Source: Peribacillus simplex | GTDB lineage: Bacteria; Bacillota; Bacilli; Bacillales; DSM-1321 | DNA: 64,000 nt | Assembly (NCBI RefSeq): GCF_001542915.1 | Contig: NZ_LNNH01000023.1 | Location: 19,858 to 83,857, forward strand | Direction: 5' to 3' | In this document: piece after piece, positions 40,367 to 48,556 of the stretch | How positions within the stretch are numbered: the first letter of the stretch is position 1 | Layout of the letters: every line of letters begins with the position of its first letter | Position numbers and translations under genes: made by a program | The notes under the pieces: generated by a model | Databases searched by the model: none | What the model saw: only the letters and a program-made list of their open reading frames with translations | What the model was told of the DNA's origin: nothing

Positions 40367-40600
40367 ATGTATCCGATCATTGAATTTTGTGTAAGCAATC
40401 TGGCCAGTGGCGCGCAAGAGGCTCTGGAAAGATTGGAACGGGATCCGAATTTGGATATCATCGAGTACGGATGCCTGGGTTATTGTGGGAAATGCTCCAG
40501 TAACTTATACGCTCTTGTGAACGGCGAAGTGGTTACTGGTGACACAACGGATGAATTAGTTGAAAATATATATAAGTTCATTGATGAATTCGAAATCTGA
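40367..40600 (+). CDS. yuzB: YuzB family (DUF1450) protein
   Basis: A 77-residue protein with four cysteines, three of them in [20 protein letters not shown], suggestive of metal or cluster binding, and one near the N-terminus ([10 protein letters not shown]). GGTGAGGTG precedes the ATG. The function of the family is unknown. The 307-base gap to yutJ is AT-rich and contains a small hairpin (CCGAT at 40271 and ATCGG at 40284) followed by CTGCTTTTTT that could end a leader transcript. Confidence 0.85.
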   Translation: MYPIIEFCVSNLASGAQEALERLERDPNLDIIEYGCLGYCGKCSSNLYALVNGEVVTGDTTDELVENIYKFIDEFEI

Positions 40601-40633
40601 AAACAGGACGCATCAATGGAACAGCCGGACAGG

Positions 40634-40681
40634 CTGCAGACAAACTCTTGATGGATAATGGAGTTTGTCTGCAGTTTTTTA
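40634..40681 (+). terminator. Rho-independent terminator after yuzB
   Basis: CTGCAGACAAACTC (40634-40647) pairs perfectly with GAGTTTGTCTGCAG (40661-40674), followed by TTTTTT. Confidence 0.93.
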
Positions 40682-40705
40682 GCGTTTTAAATGTAGGAGG
40701 AAGCC

Positions 40706-40832
40706 GATTGCTCGCCGCAGTTTTTAGGGAATTGGACTTATAGCAGGCATTCCCTTTTCCAAAGGCGGACCGCCCTCGGCTTTATGGCGCCTGCGTGGTC
40801 TTATGTGGAGTTTCCCCTTCCGCTCTGCATTA
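40706..40832 (+). repeat. Dispersed repeat copy R2 (decayed)
   Basis: It aligns with the 43-kb tandem repeats in the same order: GATTGCTCGCCG, GCAGGCATTCCCTTTTCC, GGCGGACCG, CTCGGCTTT, TGCGTGGTCTTATGTGG and CTTCCGCTCTGCATT. Many substitutions and some deletions suggest an old copy. A TAGGAGGAAGC segment precedes both this copy and R3. Confidence 0.65.
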
Positions 40833-40862
40833 GCACGAAAATTAGCATCCAATAACTACAGC

Positions 40863-41543
40863 CTAGCGATTGACTGATGCGGCGATTGTACGGTTTCCTT
40901 GTTCGTGCTTGATTTCCTGAAACCGGTCTCTGGCCATTTGGATGAGAGAGGTTTCCCGGGCATTTTTTTGTCTTTCGAATACTAATGAAAAATACTTTAT
41001 CGCTGCCATGTCATTTCCTATTCTTTTTGAGATGTCGCCGGCAAGATATAAGATCTTGGCTTCTGAGGCCCGGGTACCAATGAAATCCCCTGTCGAATAG
41101 GAGGCTTCATATTCCGTAAGTGCGAATTTCAAAAATCTTTCCTCTTGTTTCGAGTTTTGGGTAATCCGGTATAGCCAGGCAATTCGTAAATGGATGCCTG
41201 CCAGGATAATGTGTTTTTCCTTTTTTAGTGCACCGCAATAACTCGCCAGCTTGTATGTATTGATTGCGTCCTTGATCGATCGTTCATTGCTGAAATGTTG
41301 CGGGACCCACCTTGAACTGACTTTTTCCTCAATGACCTCCTTGGTGGCGGGAGGGAAGTATCGGGAAAAATCCTCGGAATAGGAAAATCCGCAGTGAGGG
41401 CAAACAAAAATGGTATAATAAAGTGCATTAATGGATGAATCAGTGTAAACGGGACAAAAGTCCGTGTCGTACTTAGTTACTTTGGCAAAACGTGACCGAA
41501 CCTTTTTGGTGGTTGATTTTTGTTTGCACAGCAGACATTCCAT
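40863..41543 (-). CDS. DUF2225 zinc-ribbon/TPR-like protein
   Basis: A 226-residue protein with two CxxC pairs (MECLLCKQ at the start and FVCPHCGFSYSEDFSRY near residue 47) forming a probable zinc site. A helical repeat region follows, with RIAWLYRITQNSKQEERFL and AKILYLAGDISKRIGNDMAA, which resembles TPRs and is typical of DUF2225. Function is unknown. The ATG at 41543 lacks a clear ribosome binding site, though AAGGAGGG lies about 40 bases upstream. It diverges from yutM. Confidence 0.82.
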   Translation of the reverse strand: MECLLCKQKSTTKKVRSRFAKVTKYDTDFCPVYTDSSINALYYTIFVCPHCGFSYSEDFSRYFPPATKEVIEEKVSSRWVPQHFSNERSIKDAINTYKLASYCGALKKEKHIILAGIHLRIAWLYRITQNSKQEERFLKFALTEYEASYSTGDFIGTRASEAKILYLAGDISKRIGNDMAAIKYFSLVFERQKNARETSLIQMARDRFQEIKHEQGNRTIAASVNR

Positions 41544-41783
41544 GCTTTTGTCGTATAGAGGCTGTATATGTTGGATGGAGCATCCCTCCTTGCATCAAGT
41601 TTTAATGAGTCCAAATGCTTGATTCTTTATGCCTATTATAAACTATATTAGTCGTCATGTTGGTAAAATGGATGTGGTCATGCCGAATTTTTTCAAGCTG
41701 GAAGATTGAGCGCAGGAAATTCTTTGGTATATACTATAAGGAGAAATGTCTATCTCACATAACATAAGAAGGAGGGATTTATT

Positions 41784-42146
41784 GTGAGTGAAGTTGTTAA
41801 TATAACGGAAGCTGCCGCTTTTCAGATAAAAGAAATGATGAAACAAAATGGTGAAGAAGGTTCCTTTTTAAGGGTGGCCGTTAAAGGCGGAGGCTGCAGT
41901 GGATTATCCTATGGGATGGGTTTTGAGGAAGAGGCAGGAGAAAAAGATGCCCAACTTGAACAGTTTGAAATTAAGATCCTTGTGGATAATGGGGACGCTG
42001 ATATATTGAAAGGAACAGTCATTGATTATAAACAGACGATGATGGGCGGAGGATTCACGATCGAAAACCCGAATGCGATTGCGTCATGCGGATGCGGATC
42101 TTCCTTCAAAACGGCCAAAAACGCCGGAACGCCGGAGAATTGCTAA
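41784..42146 (+). CDS. yutM: A-type Fe-S carrier YutM (SufA/ErpA-like)
   Basis: A 120-residue HesB/SufA-type carrier with the three conserved cysteines, in VKGGGCSGLSYGMGF and ASCGCGSSF. It is expected to transfer clusters from SufBCD to [4Fe-4S] targets such as LipA. GTG start at 41784 after AGAAGGAGG. A terminator and then a 21-bp repeat array follow. Confidence 0.93.
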   Translation: MSEVVNITEAAAFQIKEMMKQNGEEGSFLRVAVKGGGCSGLSYGMGFEEEAGEKDAQLEQFEIKILVDNGDADILKGTVIDYKQTMMGGGFTIENPNAIASCGCGSSFKTAKNAGTPENC

Positions 42147-42167
42147 GAAACCTTAATAGTTCAGAAC

Positions 42168-42203
42168 AGGAGGGCACTTTAACAAGTGCCCTCCTTCGTT
42201 TTG
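42168..42203 (+). terminator. Rho-independent terminator after yutM
   Basis: AGGAGGGCACTT (42168-42179) pairs with AAGTGCCCTCCT (42184-42195), followed by TCGTTTTG. Confidence 0.8.
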
Positions 42204-42238
42204 AGTGAAAGGAGTTTCGGAACGTTCTCATACCGAAA

Positions 42239-42568
42239 GGCCGAAAAAAATGAGGGGAAGGTCGGAAAAAGTGGTCGGAAGGTCGGAAAAGTGAGGGGAA
42301 GGCCGAAAAACTGCGCGGAAGGTCGGAAAAACTGCGCAAACGGACGGAAAAAGGGAAGGGAAGGTCGGAAAAACTGCGCAAACGGACGGAAAAAGGGAAG
42401 GGAAGGCCGGAAAAACTGCGCAAATGGTCGGAAAAGTGAGGGGAAGGCCGAAAAACTACGCAAACGGACGGAAAAGTGAGGGGAAGGCCGGAATACCTAC
42501 GCAACGGACGGAAAAAGTGATTGAAAGGTCGGAAAAACTGCGAGAAAGGACGAAAAAATACTCGGGCT
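42239..42568. repeat. Sixteen-unit 20/21-bp tandem repeat array downstream of yutM
   Basis: Units begin with GG at 42239, 42260, 42281, 42301, 42321, 42342, 42363, 42384, 42405, 42426, 42446, 42466, 42486, 42506, 42527 and 42548. Two flavours tend to alternate: type A GGTCGGAAAAACTGCGCAAA and type B GGACGGAAAAAGGGAAGGGA or its variant with GTGAGGGGAA. The 42-base pair 42321-42362 is repeated exactly at 42363-42404. The purine-rich strand is the plus strand. Minus-strand frames stay open and encode Phe/Arg/Ser-rich peptides, but this follows from the period and composition rather than a gene. Confidence 0.92.
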
Positions 42569-42595
42569 GAAAACGATTGGAGCTTTTTTAATGAA

Positions 42596-42632
42596 ATCAA
42601 CAGTGGACAATTTCGATTTGTCCACTGTTGAT
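42596..42632 (-). terminator. Long hairpin downstream of the YhfK-like gene
   Basis: ATCAACAGTGGACAA (42596-42610) pairs perfectly with TTGTCCACTGTTGAT (42618-42632). It lies 24 bases past the minus-strand stop at 42657. The following T run is weak, so termination efficiency is uncertain. Confidence 0.65.
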
Positions 42633-42656
42633 CACTATTCGTGCTTGATTTTGGCC

Positions 42657-43298
42657 TTAAATATCGGTCAGAGCTTCCTTGATTGGCAAGTCACCGCTTA
42701 AAATTTCGAATGTTTTATTGAACGTGCTTTCCTTTGTGACCGCCTGTGCCAGAACGGAGGCGACATCAGCTCTTGGAATCGATTTATTGGTATGGTCCAC
42801 TTTTTGTTCTGCAAAGATTTTGCCTAAAGCTTGGTCATTGGTCAAGGCAACTGGGCGGACAATTGTGTATGTCAGTCCGCTTGCTTTTAAATGTTCATCG
42901 GCATCGTGTTTTGCTTCAAGATAATGGCGCATCCCGCCTTGCGCTTGCTCCGGAGTATCAGATCCGACGGAGCTCAGCATGATAAAGCGATCGATTCCTT
43001 TCTTCTTGGCGGCATCGACCAGTTTAATCGCACCCAGCTTATCCACAGCCGTCGTTTTGTCTGGCCCCGTTTTTGGTCCGGAACCTGCCGCGAAGATGAT
43101 CGCTTCCATGTTATCCACTGCTTTATCCACATTTTCCTCTAAATCGGCAAGGATGGGATGGCCGCCGAGTTCTTTTATCGTTTGAGCCTGTTCTTCTTTC
43201 CGGATCATTCCGTAAACATTCATTTCCGGATTTTTTGATAATTCTTCAATGATCATCCTTCCGGTCGTCCCGTTAGCTCCTGCAATTAAAATATTCAT
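42657..43298 (-). CDS. NAD(P)-binding atypical SDR (YhfK-like)
   Basis: A 213-residue Rossmann protein of the atypical SDR5 type. The nucleotide loop is LIAGANGTTGRMII at the N-terminus, followed by IIFAAGSGPKTGPDKTTAVD, then DRFIMLSSVGSD and YLEAKHDADEHLKASG, in the same order as B. subtilis YhfK. The classical YxxxK active site is replaced by YLEAK. Such proteins bind NADP(H) and are often stress-related or redox sensors. GGAGCATG precedes the ATG. It is flanked by repeats on both sides, so it may be an insertion relative to B. subtilis order. Confidence 0.83.
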   Translation of the reverse strand: MNILIAGANGTTGRMIIEELSKNPEMNVYGMIRKEEQAQTIKELGGHPILADLEENVDKAVDNMEAIIFAAGSGPKTGPDKTTAVDKLGAIKLVDAAKKKGIDRFIMLSSVGSDTPEQAQGGMRHYLEAKHDADEHLKASGLTYTIVRPVALTNDQALGKIFAEQKVDHTNKSIPRADVASVLAQAVTKESTFNKTFEILSGDLPIKEALTDI

Positions 43299-43449
43299 AT
43301 ATGTGCATGCTCCTTTCTGATCTTCTTTTATTCTTTACCCTTTATAGTTTGAGGTTAAGCACTTGTGGACAACTAACGGAAAGAATGTTATCCACAAGGC
43401 CGTAATTGGGGATAACATGCGGGATTTAGGAGGAAAGCTAAAGCTTCCT

Positions 43450-43612
43450 GATTGCCCGCCGTGTTGTGGTGGAGTATTTCGGACGTTGCATTTCACTGCA
43501 GGCACTCCCTTTCCGCGGGCGGTCCTTGAGCCTCCTCGGCTTTCAGCCTGCGGTGTCTCACGTAGACGCGTATTTCCCGCAGGAGTGTCGCTGCCTTCCG
43601 TTGCATTCCACT
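43450..43612 (+). repeat. Dispersed repeat copy R3 (tandem pair, first)
   Basis: A 163-base unit starting GATTGCCCGCCGTGTTGTGG and ending CCGTTGCATTCCACT. It contains internal self-complementary stretches, for example CCTGCGG...CCGCAGG and CTGCAG. It is identical to R4 apart from three positions (C/A after GCCCGC, T/C in CGTATT/CGCATT, T/C in GCTGCC/GCCGCC). Confidence 0.92.
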
Positions 43613-43638
43613 TGGTGTGAAACCAAAGTTTGTATTTT

Positions 43639-43801
43639 GATTGCCCGCAGTGTTGTGGTGGAGTATTTCGGACGTTGCATTTCACTGCAGGCACTCCCTT
43701 TCCGCGGGCGGTCCTTGAGCCTCCTCGGCTTTCAGCCTGCGGTGTCTCACGTAGACGCGCATTTCCCGCAGGAGTGTCGCCGCCTTCCGTTGCATTCCAC
43801 T
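43639..43801 (+). repeat. Dispersed repeat copy R4 (tandem pair, second)
   Basis: The second unit of the pair, offset from R3 by 189 bases. The 26-base spacer contains AACCAAAG, which also follows R4 (AAACCAAAG at 43809-43817), so the duplicated segment extends slightly past the core repeat. Confidence 0.92.
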
Positions 43802-43898
43802 TTGCGTTTCAAACCAAAGATAGTGTTCTTGGAGAAAATGGAGTTCGGACTCATTTCACTTTGGACGAATACTTCCGAAGCGATTTTCTCCAGCCAAT

Positions 43899-43941
43899 AA
43901 AAAAGGTTCCGGAAGGGAGACCATTCCGGAACCTTTTTTGC
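43899..43941. terminator. Terminator of yumC (symmetrical hairpin)
   Basis: AAAAAGGTTCCGGAA pairs with TTCCGGAACCTTTTT. It lies 14 bases past the yumC stop on the minus strand. Confidence 0.88.
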
Positions 43942-43954
43942 TGTATTGCGCTTA

Positions 43955-44947
43955 TCAAAACATCGAGGAGCTGTGCATGGGCTGGACCTTTGCTTTTGGG
44001 TCGATATATTGTTTGGCGTGATTGACGGCAGTGGGCGCCTCGCCGAAGCCGCTCGCGATCAATTTAACTTTGCCGTCATAGGTTGCGATATCGCCGGCAG
44101 CGTATATTCCGGGAATATTCGTTTCCATTTTGGTATTGACCAAGATGCTGTTCCTCTGGATTTCGAGCCCCCAGTTTTTGATGGGGCCGAGGGAGGATAC
44201 GAATCCGTAATTGACGATGACTGCATCTACATCCAGCGTTTCTGTATCTTCACCCTTTGGGTCCTTGATGGCGACTGTATGGATCCGTCCTTCCGTTCCA
44301 ATCAAATCTGCCGGTATGTAAGGGGTGAGTACTTCGACCTTGGAATTTTTAAGGGTTTCCACACTATGTTCGTGGGCACGGAATTTATCTCTTCTATGAA
44401 TGATGCTCACCTTTTCGGCAATGGGCTCCAGCATGAGGGCCCAATCCACTGCGGAATCCCCGCCTCCGAAAACGGCGACCTTTTTGCCTGCGAAATGATT
44501 GAGATCGTCGATGAAATAATGAAGGTTGCTGCTTTCATATTCTTTTGCCTCATCAATTTCGATGCGGCGGGGTTGGAATGCACCATTGCCAGCTGTGATG
44601 ATGATGGTTTTGGAATAATGGATTTCTTTATCGGTCGTTAACTTGAAGACCCCGTCGGCTTGTTTTTCCACGTCTTGCACGGCTTGCTCGAGGACAACGG
44701 TCTGTTCGAACTTTGCCATTTGTTCTTTCAGGTTATTCACTAGCTCCTGTGCGCGCACTTTAGGGAAACCAGCGATATCATAAATGTACTTTTCAGGATA
44801 AAGGGCAGATAATTGCCCGCCTAATTGTGGGAGGCTTTCGATGATTTTTACCGATGCCTGCCTCATGCCGCCGTAAAATGCGGTGAATAATCCAACCGGA
44901 CCTCCGCCAATGATGGTGATATCATAAACCTTTTCGTTAACTTCCAA
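43955..44947 (-). CDS. yumC: Ferredoxin/flavodoxin-NADP+ reductase
   Basis: A 330-residue thioredoxin-reductase-like ferredoxin-NADP reductase. The FAD loop is [18 protein letters not shown], the NADP loop is [17 protein letters not shown] with [10 protein letters not shown], and the closing motif is [15 protein letters not shown]. It lacks the CxxC of thioredoxin reductase, as expected for this class. It supplies reduced ferredoxin or flavodoxin from NADPH. TTG start at 44947 preceded by GGAGGG. Confidence 0.93.
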   Translation of the reverse strand: MEVNEKVYDITIIGGGPVGLFTAFYGGMRQASVKIIESLPQLGGQLSALYPEKYIYDIAGFPKVRAQELVNNLKEQMAKFEQTVVLEQAVQDVEKQADGVFKLTTDKEIHYSKTIIITAGNGAFQPRRIEIDEAKEYESSNLHYFIDDLNHFAGKKVAVFGGGDSAVDWALMLEPIAEKVSIIHRRDKFRAHEHSVETLKNSKVEVLTPYIPADLIGTEGRIHTVAIKDPKGEDTETLDVDAVIVNYGFVSSLGPIKNWGLEIQRNSILVNTKMETNIPGIYAAGDIATYDGKVKLIASGFGEAPTAVNHAKQYIDPKAKVQPMHSSSMF

Positions 44948-45357
44948 CGTTATCCCTCCGATATACTAGGTTTGCTGAAATATATTCTCTTATTTTACCA
45001 TAGATGAACTTTGAAAAAACGAGAAAAGAGTTAGAAAGTTTCGACTATTATTTCGGCGTATGGCAACAGCAGCCTCGTTCTCGTTGTTAGCGTCTGGAAA
45101 TACTCGCGGCTAAGCCTATTAAAATGGGCTCGCTTCAAGGGGAATATGGTCTTGAGGAATCCGGTTTTTCACTTGAAAAAATTATTGAAAAAGACTAATA
45201 TTTACTTATGATTCATTTATTACAAGTTTGAAGGGTTACGTGAAATGCGTCACATATGTATAAGCGTGCTTTTTATAATGGAGATTAATAATATAGAAAA
45301 TAGATGTTAGTTATGGAAAGCACCACAAGAAAATATCGTAAAGGTGGACGAATTCTT
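44948..45357. other. Intergenic interval between yumC and yumB
   Basis: About 400 bases between divergent genes. The first part (45050-45200) contains short open stretches in several frames but nothing recognisable. The promoter and palindrome listed for yumB lie at 45239-45279. Confidence 0.55.
45239..45279 (+). promoter_or_regulatory. yumB -10 element and CRP/FNR-like palindrome
   Basis: TATAAT at 45274-45279 lies 79 bases before the TTG start, with a poor -35 region. CGTGA (45239-45243) and TCACA (45250-45254), separated by six bases, form a CRP/FNR-family-like palindrome centred about 40 bases before the expected start of transcription, the position used by class II activators. This is a pattern match only. 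Confidence 0.4.
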
Positions 45358-46575
45358 TTGAAAAAGCCAACTATCGTTGTTTTAGGTGCAGGTTATGGTG
45401 GGTTGATGACCGTTACGCGCTTGCAGAAGGCACTGGGGCAAAATGAAGCAGAAATCGTATTAGTCAACAAAAATGATTACCACTATGAAACTACATGGCT
45501 GCATGAAGCATCTGCCGGGACTCTTCATCATGATCGTGTCCGCTACCCGATTAAAAGTGTCATTAACGGCAGCAAAGTTAAATTCATCCAGGATTCCGTT
45601 TTGGAAGTGAAGACGGACGATAAAAAAGTCGTTCTTGAAAATGGCGAACTCGCTTATGATTACCTAGTGATCGGGCTTGGACCTGAATCGGAAACATTCG
45701 GAATCCAAGGGTTGAAGGAATATGCTTTCTCCATCTCCAACGTGAACACTGCACGCGAAATCCGTGATCATATTTCGTTGCAATTCGCTACCTACAGCTC
45801 TGAGGCAGAGAAGAATGAGGACCGCTTGACCATCGTTGTCGGGGGAGCCGGATTTACCGGTATCGAATTCCTTGGGGAACTGGCGAACCGGGTGCCGGAT
45901 CTCTGCAAGGAATACGACATTGATTTCCAGAAGGTCCGCATGTACTGTGTGGAGGCCGCACCAGCCGTCCTTCCTGGTTTCGATCCGGAATTGGTGGACT
46001 ATGCCGTTTCGTATCTTGAGAAAAAGGGTGTTGAATTCAAGATCGGGACTCCCATCAAGGGGGCGACGCCTGAAGGCATCATCGTTTCAAAAGGCGAAGA
46101 TGAAGTGGAAGAAATCAAAGCGGGCACCGTGGTCTGGGCTGCTGGTGTACGAGGGAACTCCGTGATCGAGGCTTCCGGCTTCGAGGCTATGCGCGGCCGT
46201 ATTAAAGTGAACCTTGACATGCGGGCACCAGGGCATGACGATATCTTCATCGTGGGTGATTGCGCCCTGATCATCAATGAAGAAATCAACCGTCCCTACC
46301 CACCTACCGCCCAAATCGCCATGCAGCAGGGAGAGGTCATTGCGAAGAACCTGACTAAGCTGGTCCGTAATGAAAGTGACCTTGAAACGTTCGCCTTCGA
46401 AAACAAAGGAACGGTATGTTCATTAGGTGATGACAATGCAATTGGCGTCGTATTCGGTAAGAAGGTGACGGGAAAGACCGCATCCTTCTTGAAGAAGATG
46501 GTCGATAACCGGGCATTGCTACTGATCGGCGGGCCTTCCCTGGTCGCAAAAAAAGGCAAGTTCAACATCCTTTGA
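45358..46575 (+). CDS. yumB: Type II NADH dehydrogenase-like protein YumB
   Basis: A 405-residue NDH-2-family flavoprotein. The FAD loop is [17 protein letters not shown], the NADH loop is [18 protein letters not shown], and the C-terminal quinone-side motif is [14 protein letters not shown]. It is expected to oxidise NADH at the membrane face without pumping protons. The preferred start is TTG 45358, after AAGGTGG, which matches the family N-terminus; upstream in-frame starts lack good sites. It diverges from yumC. Confidence 0.9.
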   Translation: MKKPTIVVLGAGYGGLMTVTRLQKALGQNEAEIVLVNKNDYHYETTWLHEASAGTLHHDRVRYPIKSVINGSKVKFIQDSVLEVKTDDKKVVLENGELAYDYLVIGLGPESETFGIQGLKEYAFSISNVNTAREIRDHISLQFATYSSEAEKNEDRLTIVVGGAGFTGIEFLGELANRVPDLCKEYDIDFQKVRMYCVEAAPAVLPGFDPELVDYAVSYLEKKGVEFKIGTPIKGATPEGIIVSKGEDEVEEIKAGTVVWAAGVRGNSVIEASGFEAMRGRIKVNLDMRAPGHDDIFIVGDCALIINEEINRPYPPTAQIAMQQGEVIAKNLTKLVRNESDLETFAFENKGTVCSLGDDNAIGVVFGKKVTGKTASFLKKMVDNRALLLIGGPSLVAKKGKFNIL

Positions 46576-46596
46576 TTTTTTAGGGACATATTAACT

Positions 46597-46634
46597 GAAG
46601 CCATTTGGGGAGATTCTCTGAATGGCTTTTTAAT
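46597..46634 (+). terminator. Terminator after yumB
   Basis: AAGCCATT (46598-46605) pairs with AATGGCTT (46621-46628), with an inner GGAGA/TCTC stem, followed by TTTT. Confidence 0.75.
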
Positions 46635-46748
46635 GGCATCCATCGCTGATCGGGGCATGAAGCTTGAGTCGAAGATCATAAGCGGGAAATGGTTCGGCCA
46701 TCAGCATCGAGTGATTGGTTAAAATGATTATAGGGGAAGTGGAGCTTG

Positions 46749-47228
46749 GTGGAACGGTGCAAAAATGTTTGGCTGGCAGTGTCTGGCCTTGTGATATCCG
46801 ATAAGGGAGAATGGCTCGTGGTGAACAAAAGGTATGGCGGGTTGAAAGGGCAATGGTCGCTGCCTGCAGGTTTTGTCAAACATGATGAAACCGTTGACGA
46901 GGCTGTTGTAAGGGAAGTGTTCGAGGAAACGGGCATCCATGCGGAAATCGAAGGCATGGTAGGTGTCAGAAGCGGAGTCATCAAAGGGGAGATCAGTGAT
47001 AATATGTTGGTGTTTTTACTTAAACCGCTCAGCTTTGAGGTCACCGCCCAATTGGATGAATTATATGAAGCTAAGTTTTATGATCCTGATTCATTGATGC
47101 AAGAGGGGAAGCAATCTTTATTATTGGAGCAGCTGTTAGCTTTTAAGAAGGAAAGAATGCAGACGATGCTTGATGGATTGAACCCAGGTGATCAATTCGG
47201 TTATACATCGTATAAATTATTCATGTGA
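46749..47228 (+). CDS. Nudix hydrolase
   Basis: About 159 residues with a perfect Nudix box, G-x5-E-x7-REVFEETGI, in the segment from GFVKHDETVDEA to REVFEETGI (about residues 46-68). Nudix enzymes hydrolyse nucleoside diphosphates linked to another group; the substrate is not evident. The start is uncertain between TTG 46746 and GTG 46749, with GTGGAG just upstream. It lies between yumB and yuiB, where B. subtilis has the small yuiA gene instead. Confidence 0.87.
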   Translation: MERCKNVWLAVSGLVISDKGEWLVVNKRYGGLKGQWSLPAGFVKHDETVDEAVVREVFEETGIHAEIEGMVGVRSGVIKGEISDNMLVFLLKPLSFEVTAQLDELYEAKFYDPDSLMQEGKQSLLLEQLLAFKKERMQTMLDGLNPGDQFGYTSYKLFM

Positions 47229-47335
47229 ATTGGGTAAATATATTTTATTCGACATTATTTGGCATTAAGTCGTTGACGCGGCAATTATTTTTTCAGTAAA
47301 CTAAAGGTGTCGCTTTTAAGGGGGTCAAGAATAAC

Positions 47336-47653
47336 ATGCCATTGCCTGTTTTAATTATCTCAATACTCTTATTTTTCATATTATTTTTTGGGATTGGCTT
47401 TTTGCTCAATATGCTTTTTCGTTCATCATGGATCATGGTCATTTTATTTCCCATCGTCTTCATCGTCATTGTCAATGAAACGAAGCTGATCGAATATTTC
47501 CGAAATCCGGGAATGTCCTTTTCAAGCCTTGGGTCGAACCTTACATCCTTGCATTCGGCAGATATCATTATTTTATCAAGCGGGCTGCTTGGTGCCGTTT
47601 TAGCTGGTTTGGTTATTAAAACGTTAAGAAAAAAAGGATATCAGATGTTTTGA
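47336..47653 (+). CDS. yuiB: YuiB family membrane protein
   Basis: A 105-residue membrane protein with three hydrophobic helices: LIISILLFFILFFGIGFLL, WIMVILFPIVFIVIV and a C-terminal IIILSSGLLGAVLAGLVIK. It ends in a basic tail. AAGGGGG lies ten bases before the ATG. Function is unknown. A terminator follows, and yuiC is next on the same strand, as in B. subtilis. Confidence 0.83.
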   Translation: MPLPVLIISILLFFILFFGIGFLLNMLFRSSWIMVILFPIVFIVIVNETKLIEYFRNPGMSFSSLGSNLTSLHSADIIILSSGLLGAVLAGLVIKTLRKKGYQMF

Positions 47654-47660
47654 TCAAGGT

Positions 47661-47688
47661 GGATCGTCTTCGTGGACGGTCCTTTTTG
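47661..47688 (+). terminator. Terminator after yuiB
   Basis: GGA-CGTC pairs with GACG-TCC (47661-47682) around TTCGTG, followed by TTTTTG. Confidence 0.65.
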
Positions 47689-47778
47689 TTTGGGAAAAAG
47701 GTTGTTTTGCCTGTTTATGAATACTTTCTCTCTGGAAAGGGAACAAATATCCTTGTGAGAGGAGTGGAATGAATACAT

Positions 47779-48471
47779 ATGAAGGTCTGTAAGGCATTAT
47801 TTTTGAGGGTTGCTATTATCATATTGTTTATCTTGGCCATCGACTCTACCTTAAATCATGTTTTTGGCGCTACAACTGAGGTTGACCCATTCGAAGAGAC
47901 GATGAGACAACATCGATTGCTTGGGCTCGAATACAAAACCATCCATAGGGGGGATCAGGTGGCAACACTAGTTGCATCCGCTTCCAGGAGCAATGGACCG
48001 GCGACGATAGAGGAAGGCATCGAGCTTTTGAAGTATCCTAAGCATGAAGTGCTCGCGACAGGGTACACGGCCGGATATGAATCAACCGGAAAATATCCGA
48101 AAAGCCCTTCCTACGGCATAACCTATTCAGGAGTGAAGGTGAAGCGGGATATGTTTTCGACGATTGCCGCGGATTTAGCCGTCTTCCCGCTCGGAACCAT
48201 CCTATGGATTCCTGGCTATGGTTATGGAGTGGTAGCCGACAAGGGGGGCGCAATCAAAGGGAATCACCTTGACCTCTATTATGAAACGGTGCAGGATGTG
48301 TATGATAATTGGGGTAAGAAAACCCTTGAGGTATATGTTGTGCAAAAAGGGAGCGGCGCGTTGTCCGAGGAACAGTTAAGTAAGTTGAATGAAACCAAGA
48401 TCAGGCAGGTATTCAAGCATAAAATGAACGAACGGGCGTTGAACGAGCATGTATCATCCTTTGCCTTTTAA
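47779..48471 (+). CDS. yuiC: YuiC, 3D-domain stationary-phase wall protein
   Basis: A 230-residue exported protein with a hydrophobic N-terminal anchor ([20 protein letters not shown]) and a C-terminal 3D domain related to MltA and resuscitation-promoting factors. The domain holds [28 protein letters not shown] and [18 protein letters not shown] with the conserved aspartates. It is expected to act on peptidoglycan as a muralytic or lytic transglycosylase. AGAGGAG lies upstream. A perfect hairpin terminator follows. Confidence 0.88.
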   Translation: MKVCKALFLRVAIIILFILAIDSTLNHVFGATTEVDPFEETMRQHRLLGLEYKTIHRGDQVATLVASASRSNGPATIEEGIELLKYPKHEVLATGYTAGYESTGKYPKSPSYGITYSGVKVKRDMFSTIAADLAVFPLGTILWIPGYGYGVVADKGGAIKGNHLDLYYETVQDVYDNWGKKTLEVYVVQKGSGALSEEQLSKLNETKIRQVFKHKMNERALNEHVSSFAF

Positions 48472-48518
48472 TCATTCAGATGGGCGAATTCCATTTTCAG
48501 CGAGTTTGCCCAAAGCGT

Positions 48519-48546
48519 AAGGCTGCCCCGAGGGGCAGCCTTTTCA
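48519..48546 (+). terminator. Terminator after yuiC
   Basis: AAGGCTGCCCC (48519-48529) pairs perfectly with GGGGCAGCCTT (48532-48542), followed by TT. Confidence 0.75.
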
Positions 48547-48556
48547 TGTCAATCCT

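Larger units (their letters stand above)
43299..43954. other. Repeat-rich interval between the YhfK-like gene and yumC
   Basis: It contains the two tandem dispersed repeats (R3, R4) and the yumC terminator. No genuine gene is seen. Open frames of up to 144 codons run through the repeats on both strands but have no ribosome binding sites and encode nearly identical peptides twice. Confidence 0.7.

Noticed and set aside
42239..42568. CRISPR array
   Set aside because: Units abut directly with no unique spacers, and no cas genes are present.
42106..42600. Minus-strand open frames of 94-164 codons through the 21-bp array, encoding Phe/Arg/Ser-rich repeats
   Set aside because: They arise because the unit length is a multiple of three and lacks stops on that strand; no ribosome binding site, and the product is low complexity.
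43335..43900. Several open frames of 85-144 codons over the tandem dispersed repeats
   Set aside because: They encode the same peptide twice in different frames, lack ribosome binding sites and lie in a non-coding repeat.
45050..45200. Possible decayed gene between yumC and yumB
   Set aside because: Short open stretches in several frames, but no start codon context or family resemblance.
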